Assembly (NCBI RefSeq): GCF_008923185.1
Contig: NZ_WBMT01000015.1
Span: forward strand, 124,001 to 188,000
Direction: 5' to 3'
DNA: 64,000 nt
Source: Actinomadura rudentiformis
GTDB taxonomy: Bacteria > Actinomycetota > Actinomycetes > Streptosporangiales > Streptosporangiaceae
Below the pieces are notes generated by a model, which was given only the letters and a program-made list of their open reading frames with translations, did no database searches and was not told the DNA's origin. The position numbers and the translations under genes are program-made. Shown here piece after piece: positions 35,255 to 44,258 of the stretch; positions within the stretch are counted from its first letter, which is position 1, and each line of letters begins with the position of its first letter.

Positions 35255-36154
35255 GTGCGAGCCCCCCGCGCCCTCATTCCCTTGCTTGCCGTCTCCGGAG
35301 CGGCCGTCGTGGTCGTCACCGCCGGAGCCGGAGCGGCCATCGAACAGGGCGACGATCCCGTTCCGCCCGTCACCGATGTGGCCGAGGGCACGCGGACGAC
35401 GGCGGTCAACGTTCTGAACTGGAACGTCTGCGGCGACACCGATCCCCGCTGCCCGGCCGGCGCCAAGCCCGCCGAAGTGGTCAGGACCGTCTCCACCCAG
35501 CTGAAGAACAACGTGGTCGGAGGCCGCAAGGTCAAGGCGAACGCGGTGTTCCTGCAAGAGGTGTGCCTCGGGCACGTCAAGGCGATCGCGGGTCAGCCCG
35601 GCATGAGCGCTTGGAGCTGGCAGTTCGCACCCGTTCTCCAGTCGAACGGCAAGCCCGCGACCTGCGCGAACGGGCAGGGACAGTTCGGGGTGGCCATGGG
35701 CGCCCAGCAGCAGATCACGGGTGTGGAGAAGGTCTACCTGCCCTCGCCTCGAACCCGGCGGTACGTGGCGCTCTGCGGGAACGTCGCGAGCTGGAACACC
35801 CGGCTCTGCACCGCACAGTTGAGCAACGAGGCGAACGGGGAGTGGCGCCTCAAGCAGACGCAGAAGCTCACCGAGCTGGCGGGAGCCCGCCGTGTCGTCT
35901 TCGGTGGTGACTTCAACGACCAGCCGCAGAAGCCCGCTCTCGACGTCCTCTACCGTTCGTTCAGCGAATGCGACCAGGCTGCGGGCGGTACTCGCGCGGG
36001 TGAGCGCACCTACCAGAACGCCCAGGGGCTGGCCCTGGCCAAGACCGACTACGTCTTCGCCAGCAAGAGCGCGGAGGTCGCCTGCGAGGTGCCCAACCAG
36101 CCCGTTCGCATCTCCGACCACCGCCCCATCGCGGCCGTGGTCAACTTCCGCTGA
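35255..36154 (+). CDS. Secreted endonuclease/exonuclease/phosphatase family protein
   Basis: A 299-residue exported DNase-I-fold protein. The signal peptide is ALIPLLAVSGAAVVVVTAGA. Conserved motifs: LNWNVCGD (Asn), FLQEVC (catalytic Glu), VFGGDFNDQP (Asp/Asn), and the terminal ISDHRPIAAVV (catalytic Asp-His). Several Cys pairs suggest disulfides, as expected outside the cell. Probably a nuclease or phosphodiesterase; substrate unknown. The last 22 codons are repeated 240 bp downstream as part of a tandem duplication. Confidence 0.87.
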   Translation: MRAPRALIPLLAVSGAAVVVVTAGAGAAIEQGDDPVPPVTDVAEGTRTTAVNVLNWNVCGDTDPRCPAGAKPAEVVRTVSTQLKNNVVGGRKVKANAVFLQEVCLGHVKAIAGQPGMSAWSWQFAPVLQSNGKPATCANGQGQFGVAMGAQQQITGVEKVYLPSPRTRRYVALCGNVASWNTRLCTAQLSNEANGEWRLKQTQKLTELAGARRVVFGGDFNDQPQKPALDVLYRSFSECDQAAGGTRAGERTYQNAQGLALAKTDYVFASKSAEVACEVPNQPVRISDHRPIAAVVNFR

Positions 36155-36550
36155 CACTGCCCTACGCCCGCCAGCACACACCGCGTCACGCACCACAGCA
36201 GTAAAGGCTCGCCAAGCCCGACAACGCTCGCCGCGCCATCTCCAAAAGGGGACGCCCCGCCATCCTCCATGGCGCACGCCGTGCCGCGTTCAACGGTGCA
36301 TGCCCCGCAGCGCGTAAGTCGCCTGTGGGTGCCCAACCAGCCGGTTCGCATCTCCGACCACCACCCGATCGCGGCCGTGGTCAACTTCCGCTGATGCTGC
36401 GCTACGTCCGCCAGCGCACACCGCGTCACGCACCACAGCAGTAAAGGCTCGCCAAGCCCGACAACGCTCGCCGCGCCATCTCCAAAAGGGGACGCCGCGC
36501 CATTCTCCATGGCGCATGCCGCGTCTCGTTCAATGGCGTATGCGCCGCAA
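36078..36550 (+). repeat. 240-bp tandem duplication including the 3' end of the nuclease gene
   Basis: Positions ~36090-36329 and ~36330-36550 repeat with a 240-bp period. The last 22 codons and stop of the nuclease gene (VPNQPVRISDHRPIAAVVNF) recur at 36330-36394 with two altered codons, followed by the same downstream sequence (CACCGCGTCACGCACCACAG). The copies differ at roughly one base in twenty. It fills most of the 552-bp gap 36155-36706; no other gene is visible there. Confidence 0.9.
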
Positions 36551-36706
36551 CCATTGGCAGGGTAGCCCGCGCCATGTTCGCCGGCGCGCGGTGGTCCGTA
36601 GTGGGCTGCCTGCCACGTTCGGCACAGCGAGCGACAACTGGTCACAGGTGCCGGATGACAGGTGCCGGGCGATCTCAGGGAAGGGATCGCCCGGCGCGGG
36701 ACCGGT

Positions 36707-38269
36707 CTAGTGCACGGCGCGGTCCTGCCCCTCCCAGTACGGGGCGCGGAGCTCGCGCTTGAGGATCTTGCCGGTCGGGTTGCGCGGGATCGCGTCGCGG
36801 CGTTCGACCGAGGTGGGGCACTTGAAGTGGGCCAGGCGTTCGCGGCAGTAGTCGATGAGGTCCTGGTCGGAGACGTCCTCGGACAGCACGACGATCGCCT
36901 TCGGCGTCTCGCCCCACTTGTCGTCCGGAACGCCGATGACCGCGCAGTCGGTGACGGCCGGATGGCTCATCACGACGTTCTCGACCTCGGCCGGGTAGAT
37001 GTTCTCCCCACCAGAGATGATCATGTCCTTCACACGGTCGTGGATGTAGAGATAGCCGTCCTCGTCCAGGTAACCGGCGTCTCCGGTACGGAACCAGTTG
37101 TCCTCCAGCAGAGCCGAGGAGGTGGCCTCGGGCATGCCCCAGTAGCCCTGCATGTTCTGCGGCGTCTGGCAGAGGATCTCACCGACCTGGCCGAGCGGGA
37201 GCTCCTCCAGCGTGGCCGGATCGACGATCTTCAGACGGCATTGCGGGTTGGGGATGCCGGCGCTGCGCAGGCGGTGCGGGTTGGGACCGCCCGGAACGTG
37301 GTCCGCGGTGGGCAGCGTCGTGATCGCCCCGGTCGTCTCGGTCAGCCCGTACACCTGCATGAAATCCGTGCCGGGCAACATCTTCATGGCGCCGCGCAGG
37401 ACGTCCTCGCTGATCGGCGACGCCCCGTACAGGAGCAGCTTGAGGCTGGACATGTCGGCCTCCGCCACCTCCGGCATCAACTGCATGAACTGGAGCAGCA
37501 CCGGTACGAGGAAGACGTGCGTGACGCGGTCGCGTTCGATCGCCTTGGCGATGCCGACGGGGTCGGGTTCGCGCACGATGACGCCGGTGATGCCGTCGAA
37601 GACGACGCACACCGCCAGCGCGCTGCCCGCCACGTGGTACATCGGCATCGCGACCATCAGCACGGCGTCCCCGGTGATGCCCCAGATCTCGTTGGTCAGC
37701 GGCAACACCGAGGTGAAGTTGTCGTGGCTCAGCATCACGCCCTTGGGCAGTCCGGTGGTGCCCGACGAGTAGAGCTGCACGAAAGTGCCGGCGGTGTCGA
37801 TCGCGCTGTCGTCGACGGCTGCGGCGTCCTCATGGGCGCCCACCCACGTGGCGTAGTCGAGGTACGCGTGCCCCGAGCCGTCGATGACCACCATGTGGGT
37901 GGTGTGCTGGAGCTTCCCGGCGATGGCGTCCAGCACCGGGAGGAAGTCGTGTCCGACGATGAAGACCTTGGCCTGCGCGTTGTTGACGATGTAGGCCACC
38001 TCGTCGGGCGAGAGGCGATAGTTCACCGGTACCTGGACGGCACCGAGCCGGGCGGCGCCGAAGAGCTGCTCGACGTATTCGATCGAGTTCTTGTCCAGGA
38101 TGGCGACCCGGTCGTCATGACCGACGCCGGCTGCGGCGAGCGCCGCGGCGGCCCGGTCCGCCCGCTGATCGAAGTCCCGGTAAGTGATCCTTGTTTCGCC
38201 CGCGATGAAGGCGACACGGTCGGGCTGTTGCCGCGCACGGTCACGCAGCACTTCGGTAAGGCCTTGCAC
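36707..38269 (-). CDS. Acyl-CoA synthetase (fatty acid-CoA ligase type)
   Basis: A 520-residue class I adenylate-forming enzyme. The P-loop is YSSGTTGLPKGVMLSH, then YGLTETTGAI, FRTGDAGYLDEDGYLYIHDR, and the acyl-adenylate Lys in PRNPTGKILKREL. Length and motifs match medium/long-chain acyl-CoA ligases (FadD-like) rather than NRPS adenylation domains. Monocistronic; no beta-oxidation gene adjacent. Confidence 0.92.
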   Translation of the reverse strand: MQGLTEVLRDRARQQPDRVAFIAGETRITYRDFDQRADRAAAALAAAGVGHDDRVAILDKNSIEYVEQLFGAARLGAVQVPVNYRLSPDEVAYIVNNAQAKVFIVGHDFLPVLDAIAGKLQHTTHMVVIDGSGHAYLDYATWVGAHEDAAAVDDSAIDTAGTFVQLYSSGTTGLPKGVMLSHDNFTSVLPLTNEIWGITGDAVLMVAMPMYHVAGSALAVCVVFDGITGVIVREPDPVGIAKAIERDRVTHVFLVPVLLQFMQLMPEVAEADMSSLKLLLYGASPISEDVLRGAMKMLPGTDFMQVYGLTETTGAITTLPTADHVPGGPNPHRLRSAGIPNPQCRLKIVDPATLEELPLGQVGEILCQTPQNMQGYWGMPEATSSALLEDNWFRTGDAGYLDEDGYLYIHDRVKDMIISGGENIYPAEVENVVMSHPAVTDCAVIGVPDDKWGETPKAIVVLSEDVSDQDLIDYCRERLAHFKCPTSVERRDAIPRNPTGKILKRELRAPYWEGQDRAVH

Positions 38270-38383
38270 GAGGGCCCCTTTCGCCGGTCAATCGCCTGCT
38301 CGTTCAGGCATCATGCGGTCACCGGCGAACGGGGGGCAAGGGGCCCCGCGTGTTCACTCAACTCGGGCTTCTCAGGTGCCCCG

Positions 38384-38554
38384 TCAACTGTTGCGGGACA
38401 TCTTGGAGACGATGGTCACCGCCAGCACGACCAGCACGGCGACGAAGCCGATGAAGAAGAAGAGCTTCAGCATCGAAATGATCGCGCCGATGACCGTCAT
38501 GAGCAGCCATACGGCAAGCACTACACCAATGATTGTCAGAATTGTCCGACCCAT
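38384..38554 (-). CDS. Small two-span membrane protein
   Basis: A 56-residue, strongly hydrophobic protein from ATG 38554: two spans, ILTIIGVVLAVWLLMTVIGA and LFFFIGFVAVLVVLAVTI, ending SKMSRNS. A longer start (ATG 38593) is possible. Similar small membrane proteins are common in actinomycetes; function unknown. Confidence 0.62.
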   Translation of the reverse strand: MGRTILTIIGVVLAVWLLMTVIGAIISMLKLFFFIGFVAVLVVLAVTIVSKMSRNS

Positions 38555-38760
38555 GTTCCACACCGTACGCGCGGGTCGGAGGGCCGTCATCACCCTGCGG
38601 GACGATCCGCCCCTGAATCAACCCTGAGAGCCGGCGGCGGGCCGGCTGGTTGATCAACTCTTACGGAGTTGTGACGGGAAACGCGGATCGTCCAGGCCGG
38701 ACGTACCGTGAGAATGTGATCCCATCAGCAGCACCTGGACGACGACCACGTGAGGTTTCG

Positions 38761-39471
38761 ATGGCGAATCCCGCCGATACCACCGGCCGGATCCTGGTCG
38801 TCGACGATGACCCCACGGTGGCCGAAGTCGTGGCCCGCTACCTGCTGCGCGACGGGCACCAGGTCGAGTGCGTGGCCGACGGGGTGGAGGCCCTGCGGAG
38901 GGCCCAGGGCGATCCTCCCGACCTGGTCGTCCTTGACCTCATGCTGCCCGGAATGGGCGGCCTGGAGGTCTGCCGCAGGCTCCGCCAGACCTCACCCGTT
39001 CCGATCGTGATGCTCACCGCGTTGGGCCAGGAGACGGACCGGCTGGTCGGGTTGGAGACGGGGGCCGACGACTACGTGACCAAGCCGTTCAGCCCGCGCG
39101 AGCTGGCGCTTCGTGTCCGGTCCGTGCTGCGGCGGGCCCGGGGCGCGCTCGTCACCACGGGGACCGAGGTGCTGCAGGACGGCGATCTGGTCGTGGACGT
39201 CCATGCGCACGAGGCTCGCCGAGGGGACGCCGAGCTGTCCCTGACCGCCCGCGAGTTCGACCTGCTGGCGTTCCTGCTGCGCCATCCGCGGCAGGCGTTC
39301 AGCCGGGACCAGCTGCTCCAGGAGGTCTGGGGCTGGTCGTTCGGCGACTCCTCCACGGTCACCGTCCATGTCCGGCGGCTGCGCGAAAAGATCGAGGACG
39401 ATCCGACCGTGCCGCGGCGGATCGTCACGGTCTGGGGAGTCGGCTACCGCTACGAGCCGGAGGCCGGATGA
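38761..39471 (+). CDS. OmpR-family response regulator
   Basis: A 236-residue regulator. Receiver domain 10-125: DDD acidic pocket (ILVVDDDPTVAE), phospho-acceptor in VVLDLMLPGMGG, Thr in VMLTALG, Lys in TKPFSPREL. The C-terminal winged helix is LTAREFDLLAFLLRHPRQAF, VTVHVRRLREKIEDDP, GVGYRYEPEAG. The stop overlaps the kinase start as ATGA. Confidence 0.95.
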   Translation: MANPADTTGRILVVDDDPTVAEVVARYLLRDGHQVECVADGVEALRRAQGDPPDLVVLDLMLPGMGGLEVCRRLRQTSPVPIVMLTALGQETDRLVGLETGADDYVTKPFSPRELALRVRSVLRRARGALVTTGTEVLQDGDLVVDVHAHEARRGDAELSLTAREFDLLAFLLRHPRQAFSRDQLLQEVWGWSFGDSSTVTVHVRRLREKIEDDPTVPRRIVTVWGVGYRYEPEAG

Positions 39472-40586
39472 GCATCCCGCCTGAGGAACTGTTCTGGATC
39501 GCCTGGTACGCGACGCTCCCGGCGGCGATCGTGGCCGCCGCCGGACTGGTCGTCCTGCAGTGGCTGCGGAGCCGGTCCGTCGCCATCCAGCTGATCGTCG
39601 TCGGGGTGTCGACGGTGCTGGCGACGATCTCGGGCATCATCGTGATCGCGCTGATGATGCTGATCAACCAGCATGACCTCGCGGTGGTGCTCGCGGTCGT
39701 GACGGCCGCCGGGATCGTCGCCGTCGGGGTCTCGGTCCTGCTGGGCCGCCGGCTCGTCGCGGCCAACCGGGTGCTGGTGGAGGCCGTACGGTCCGACTCC
39801 TACCGGGTCCCCGCCAGACCGCTCCCCGCCGAGCTGGCCGAGCTCTCCCGCGAGCTGGACGCCGCGTACAGCCGCCTGGCCGCCGCGCACGCACGTGAGC
39901 AGGCCCTGGAGGCCTCCCGCCGCGAGCTGGTCGCCTGGGTGAGCCACGACCTGCGCACCCCGCTCGCCGGGCTGCGCGCGATGGCGGAGGCGCTGGAGGA
40001 CGAGGTGGTCGAGGACCCCCAGACCGTCAGCCGCTACCACCGCCGCATCCGCGTCGAGTCCGACCGGCTGACCGAGATGGTCGACGATCTCTTCGAGCTG
40101 TCCCGCATCCACGCCGGCGCGCTGCGCCTGTCGAGGCGCCGGATCGGGCTGGCCGACCTGGTGGCCGAGGCGGTCGGTGGTGCCGAGGCGCTCGCCCGTG
40201 CGAAAGGGGTGCGGCTGTACGGCGAGGTCCAGCCGGGCCTGCCCGTCGAGGCCGACGCGGGGGAGCTGGGCCGCGCCCTGCGCAACCTGGTCGTGAACGC
40301 CATCCGCCACACGCCGAGCGACGGGACCATCGAGATCACGGGCGAGGTCCGGGACGGCGCGGCCTGCGTGACCGTCGCGGACGCGTGCGGTGGCATCCCG
40401 GAAGCGGATCTGCCGCGCGTCTTCGATGTGGCCTTCCGCGGTGAGGCCGCCCGTACACCGGGAGGCGGCGCGGGACTGGGCCTGGCCATCGCCCGCGGCA
40501 TCGTGGAGGCACACGCGGGGGAGATCGGCGTCGTCAACGCCGGCGCAGGTTGCCGCTTCGTCGTCCGCCTCCCGCTGGGCACCTGA
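39468..40586 (+). CDS. Membrane sensor histidine kinase
   Basis: A 372-residue kinase paired with the preceding regulator (4-bp overlap). Three hydrophobic stretches in the first 95 residues form a small membrane sensor without an evident extracellular domain. HisKA has WVSHDLRTPLAGLRAM, the N box is LRNLVVNAIRHTP, then ADACGGIPEAD and GAGLGLAIARGIV. Signal unknown. Confidence 0.94.
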   Translation: MSIPPEELFWIAWYATLPAAIVAAAGLVVLQWLRSRSVAIQLIVVGVSTVLATISGIIVIALMMLINQHDLAVVLAVVTAAGIVAVGVSVLLGRRLVAANRVLVEAVRSDSYRVPARPLPAELAELSRELDAAYSRLAAAHAREQALEASRRELVAWVSHDLRTPLAGLRAMAEALEDEVVEDPQTVSRYHRRIRVESDRLTEMVDDLFELSRIHAGALRLSRRRIGLADLVAEAVGGAEALARAKGVRLYGEVQPGLPVEADAGELGRALRNLVVNAIRHTPSDGTIEITGEVRDGAACVTVADACGGIPEADLPRVFDVAFRGEAARTPGGGAGLGLAIARGIVEAHAGEIGVVNAGAGCRFVVRLPLGT

Positions 40587-40604
40587 CACCACGCCGGAGA
40601 CATC

Positions 40605-40632
40605 CAGATCGATTTGTCGACAAATCGATCTG
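40605..40632. repeat. 28-bp perfect palindrome between convergent genes
   Basis: The half-site CAGATCGATTTGTC (40605-40618) reads identically on the other strand through 40632, with no central spacer. It lies 18 bp after the kinase stop and 22 bp before the convergent gene's stop. It is A+T-rich with no T-tract, unlike the GC-rich terminators elsewhere in the window. Confidence 0.8.
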
Positions 40633-40654
40633 TGGGCGTCGATCAGGGTCTCTG

Positions 40655-41026
40655 TCAGCGGTCGACGGCCTCGGCGATGGCGCGGAACGTGGGACAGGGC
40701 CAGCGCCACATGCACGCCCGGCAGCGGCGGATGGGGCTGTCGGGGTCGCTGGTGATGCCGCCGGCGTCCTGGGGCTGGTGCAGGTCGAGGAGGCGGATGC
40801 CGAGCTCGGCGAACGCGATCACCTCGTCACGAGCGCCGGCCAGGAAGGTGAGGTCCTCGCGGGAGAGCCGGGTGCGGATCGGCACGAAGCCGGTCCTGTT
40901 GACCAGGCGGGACAGATACTGCGTGGACGAACGCCATGAATTGGACTTTTCCGAGCGGACCCTGATGGTCTCCAGGCGTTCCCGGAGTCGTGTCTCCCGC
41001 GGATCGGTGTGTCGCTCCGACTTCAT
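40655..41026 (-). CDS. Conserved actinobacterial hypothetical protein with CRACMWRWPCPTFR motif
   Basis: A 123-residue cytosolic protein. A helical part (DLTFLAGARDEVIAFAELGI) is followed by a Cys-rich end, RRCRACMWRWPCPTFRA, with three cysteines that may bind metal. Similar small proteins with this ending are widespread in actinomycetes; none has a known role. Downstream of it is the 28-bp palindrome. Confidence 0.72.
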   Translation of the reverse strand: MKSERHTDPRETRLRERLETIRVRSEKSNSWRSSTQYLSRLVNRTGFVPIRTRLSREDLTFLAGARDEVIAFAELGIRLLDLHQPQDAGGITSDPDSPIRRCRACMWRWPCPTFRAIAEAVDR

Positions 41027-41358
41027 CCGCGGCGCACCCCCCGGTGTGCGACGGCCGTCGCGTGCGCTTGCCGCTGTTTCACTTGTTCACCCTCCCTCAC
41101 TCTGTGTGATCATGATGGGGGAATCCCGCAGTTCGCCAAGCTGGTGACGGCCAAGTATCCGGGCGGTCATCCGGATCGGCGAATCGTTGGCACAGAGAGG
41201 GCGATGGCCATCGATACGGGCGCATCCAGGACATAAAGGCGTGTAATCCGCGTAACGACCTCGTGGACGCCTGTCCCTGCTCGCCTGAACGGATCGCGCG
41301 ACACGGGAGTTGGCGAACTCCCTGGCCCGGGGGCCGTCAGCCCGATAGTGTGCCGGGC
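41027..41358. other. Intergenic region with one short hairpin
   Basis: About 330 bp between divergent starts. GGGAGTT-GGCG-AACTCCC (41305-41322) lies 37 bp before the STAS gene. No gene recognised. Confidence 0.45.
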
Positions 41359-41697
41359 GTGGAGCTAAACGTCTCGACTTCGTCGCAGGGAGGTCACGCC
41401 GTCGTCACAGCGACCGGCGAACTGGACCTGTACACCGCGCCTCGGCTGCAGACCGCGCTGGCGGGGTTGCTACGCGATCAAGTCGACCGCATCGTGGTCG
41501 ATCTGAGTGGCGTCGAGTTCTGTGACTCGACCGGCATGAACGTGCTGCTCGCCGCCATGAAGCGGCTCAAGGAGCAGGGCGGCACGCTCGAGCTCGCCGC
41601 GCCGCGTCCCGCCGTCAAGCGGATTCTGCAGGTGACCGGACTGGACACGGTCTTCTCCGTGACCGACGCAGTACCCGCCGCCATGGATGCCGGCTGA
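41359..41697 (+). CDS. STAS-domain anti-sigma factor antagonist
   Basis: A 112-residue RsbV/SpoIIAA-type protein. TGELDLYTAPRLQ and VDLSGVEFCDSTGMNVLL are canonical; Ser 57 in DSTGM is the phosphorylation site. It would bind an RsbW-like kinase when unphosphorylated, freeing a sigma factor. No kinase or sigma gene is adjacent; the RsbW-like protein at 28553 is a candidate partner only. Confidence 0.92.
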   Translation: MELNVSTSSQGGHAVVTATGELDLYTAPRLQTALAGLLRDQVDRIVVDLSGVEFCDSTGMNVLLAAMKRLKEQGGTLELAAPRPAVKRILQVTGLDTVFSVTDAVPAAMDAG

Positions 41698-41847
41698 TCG
41701 CTCCGAACGTCTCGGCGTTCGGGGCCTGGCCGGCACCACCGATCCGTCCGTACATCCATCGATTCACGGCCCGTGGGGGATCTTTCCCCTGCGGGCCTCC
41801 TGCGTTCGGGCCGTGCGCCGCGGCGCGTCGTCGCTACGATCGCCACT

Positions 41848-42579
41848 ATGCAGGATGTTGCGGTGATCATCCCGGCCAAGGACGAGTCGGAGCGGATCGC
41901 GGCCACCGTCAAGGCCGCACTCGAACTGCCCGGTGCCGATCTGGTCGTGGTGGTGGACGACGGCTCGGCCGACGGCACCGGCCAGGTCGCCAGGGAGGCC
42001 GGGGCCCGGGTGGTGCGGCACAGCCGCAACCGCGGGAAGGGCGCGGCGATGGAGAGCGGCGCCGAGGCCGTACGGCTGCTGGACGAAGGCCGTGATCAGC
42101 CTCGCCACCTGCTGTTCCTGGACGCCGACCTGGCTGGGACCGCCCGGGACGCCGCGCCGCTCGTCGAGCCGGTGCGGGCAGGCGAGGCGGACATGACCAT
42201 CGCGGTGTTCTCCTCGACGGTCAAGCTCGGCGGGCACGGCTTCGTCATCCGGCTGTCGCGCGACGGCATCCGCCGGGCGACGGGCTGGACCGCGACCGCG
42301 CCGCTGAACGGCCAGCGGTGCCTGACCCGCGCCGCGTTCGAGGCCGGCCGGCCACTCGCCGCCGGGTTCGGCGTGGAGACCGCGCTCACGATCGACCTGC
42401 TGCGCCAGGGTTTCCGGGTGAGGGAGGTCGAGGTGCCGCTCGCGCACCGCGCCACCGGCACCGACTGGCGATCCCAGGTGCATCGCGCGCGGCAGTTCCG
42501 CGACGTGGCGCGTGCGCTGGCCGTGCGTGACCCCGCCGTGGTCGGACGGGTGGGCCGGCTCCTCGGCCGCCGCCCGTGA
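41848..42579 (+). CDS. Family 2 glycosyltransferase
   Basis: A 243-residue GT-A enzyme: AVIIPAKDESERIAA, the nucleotide-sugar-binding VVVDDGSADGT, and the metal-binding FLDADLAG. The C-terminal LRQGFRVREVEVPLAHR resembles polyprenyl-phosphate or glycolipid glucosyl/mannosyltransferases. The stop overlaps the GTG of the next gene (GTGA), so it is coupled to the MptB-like GT-C enzyme and may supply the donor or act in the same glycan pathway. Confidence 0.87.
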   Translation: MQDVAVIIPAKDESERIAATVKAALELPGADLVVVVDDGSADGTGQVAREAGARVVRHSRNRGKGAAMESGAEAVRLLDEGRDQPRHLLFLDADLAGTARDAAPLVEPVRAGEADMTIAVFSSTVKLGGHGFVIRLSRDGIRRATGWTATAPLNGQRCLTRAAFEAGRPLAAGFGVETALTIDLLRQGFRVREVEVPLAHRATGTDWRSQVHRARQFRDVARALAVRDPAVVGRVGRLLGRRP

Positions 42580-44258
42580 CCTCTGCCGGACGGGATCCCC
42601 GCAGCCTGGGCACGGCCGGGCTGATCTCCATCGGGGGGAGCGCCGGCTGCTTCCTGCTCACGGCGCTGCTCGGGCCGTCCGCCATGGAGCCCGCGCTGCC
42701 CGGCGAGCCGGGGCAACCTCCGTACTCGCTCACCGTCCACCCCTCGCCCTATCTCGTCATCGGCCTGGTGGTCATGGGGATCGCGGCAGGGGTGGCGGGT
42801 CTGGGGCTCTGCTTCACCGCCGTCCAGCGGGGCTGGCGACCCCGGCCGTTCCCGCTGCTCATCGCGGGGTTGCTGGTGACGGCGGCGTTCACCCTCATGC
42901 CGCCCATCGGCTCCGCCGACCATCTCAACTACGCCGCGTACGGGCGGATGGCGGCCACCGGGCACGACCCGTACACGACACGGGCGGTGGACCTGCCCGG
43001 CGACCCGGTGATCGGCGCGGTCGAGGAGTGGCGGACGGCCCCGTCGGTCTACGGGCCGATCGCCACCGCCCAGGAGGCGTTCGCGTCCTGGATCGGCGGC
43101 GGGTCGATGCGGCTGACCGTCTTCATGTTGTCGTTCACCAACGCGCTGGCCTTCGTGATCACCGCGCTGGTCCTCTACCGGAGCGCCGGAGGCCCGCAAC
43201 GGCGGCTGCGCGGCGTCCTGCTGTGGACGTGCAACCCGCTGTTGTTGTTCCACCTGGTCGCGGGTGCGCACAACGACGTCCTGGCGATCGCGCCCATGGT
43301 GGCCGCCGTGGCGCTCTACTCGGCGCGCCGCCGCCACAAGGGCGCGGCGGGCGTGCTGCGCGTACTCGCCACCGGCGCTCTCGTGGGAGCCGGAGCCGCA
43401 ATCAAACTCCCCGCCGCCCTGGTAGGCGGAGGACCGGCCTGGGTCCTGGCCCGCCGCACCCTGCAGGGACGTGTACGCATGTTGCGGCATGACCGCGGCA
43501 TGCAGGACGGCGATCCCACTCTGCAGGACGGCGAGCGTGGCGTGCAGGACGGCAAGCGTGGCGTGGGTGATGAACGTGGCGTCGGCGGCTGGCGTGATGT
43601 GCGAGGGCGCATTGGTGGCGTCTGGGGATGGGATCGGGGGGCGTTGCTTCGGCTGGTGGCGCTCTTCGGGGCGGCTGGGGGTGTGGCGCTGGTCTCGTTC
43701 TCGCTGGCCGGGCCGCACGCGTTCGACCAGCTCGAGAAGGCCAGCAACATGGTCTCGTTCGCGACCCCCTGGCACCTGGTGGACATGCTGCTGGGCAAGG
43801 GCGGCCAGCGCACGATCATCAAGATCGGCTTCTTCGCCCTGACGGTGGTGCTCGTCTGGCTGCTCGCTCGCGGTCTCCCACGCGATGGGGATGTGGAGGA
43901 GAGTCGGCGGATCGCGGCCGCGCTGGTGCTGGCGTGGCTGTTCGCCGCGCCGTACGAGCTGCCCTGGTACGACGGGTTCGGCTGGGCGGTGCTCGCGTTC
44001 CTGCCGTGGTCGAGGTTCGACTGGATCCTGCTGGCGCATACCGGCGCGCTCAGCCTCGCCTACCTGCCCGCGCGCGACCCCAAGCTGATCGGTCTGCCGG
44101 GCGGGCTGTCGTGGTTGTTCACCGTGGTCCGGCCGGTGGTCATCCCGCTGGTGCTGACCGGGCTTCTGATCGTTCTGGTCCGGGAGTGCCGCCGTTCCGG
44201 ACGTCCAGCTCCAGCGCCCGGATGCTCCCCGCGAGCATCAGCGGGATCGCGAGGCTGA
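42576..44258 (+). CDS. GT-C polyprenol-phosphomannose mannosyltransferase, MptB-like
   Basis: A 560-residue membrane protein with about 12 hydrophobic spans. GSADHLNYAAYGRMAATGHDPYTT in the first loop matches the acidic active-site region of MptB-type alpha-1,6-mannosyltransferases that elongate lipomannan from polyprenyl-phosphomannose. AGAHNDVLAI is a second family motif. A cytosolic insert (~305-345) carries 7-residue repeats. The 3' end overlaps the convergent gene by 119 bp. Confidence 0.83.
   Translation: MTSAGRDPRSLGTAGLISIGGSAGCFLLTALLGPSAMEPALPGEPGQPPYSLTVHPSPYLVIGLVVMGIAAGVAGLGLCFTAVQRGWRPRPFPLLIAGLLVTAAFTLMPPIGSADHLNYAAYGRMAATGHDPYTTRAVDLPGDPVIGAVEEWRTAPSVYGPIATAQEAFASWIGGGSMRLTVFMLSFTNALAFVITALVLYRSAGGPQRRLRGVLLWTCNPLLLFHLVAGAHNDVLAIAPMVAAVALYSARRRHKGAAGVLRVLATGALVGAGAAIKLPAALVGGGPAWVLARRTLQGRVRMLRHDRGMQDGDPTLQDGERGVQDGKRGVGDERGVGGWRDVRGRIGGVWGWDRGALLRLVALFGAAGGVALVSFSLAGPHAFDQLEKASNMVSFATPWHLVDMLLGKGGQRTIIKIGFFALTVVLVWLLARGLPRDGDVEESRRIAAALVLAWLFAAPYELPWYDGFGWAVLAFLPWSRFDWILLAHTGALSLAYLPARDPKLIGLPGGLSWLFTVVRPVVIPLVLTGLLIVLVRECRRSGRPAPAPGCSPRASAGSRG
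43500..43580 (+). repeat. 21-bp tandem repeats in the MptB-like gene
   Basis: Units starting at 43500, 43521 and 43542 encode MQDGDPT, LQDGERG and VQDGKRG, followed by a degenerate VGDERG. In-frame, in a predicted loop. Confidence 0.8.

Noticed and set aside
40605..40632. parS or dif site
   Set aside because: The palindrome does not match the GTTTCACGTGAAAC parS or the actinobacterial dif consensus.
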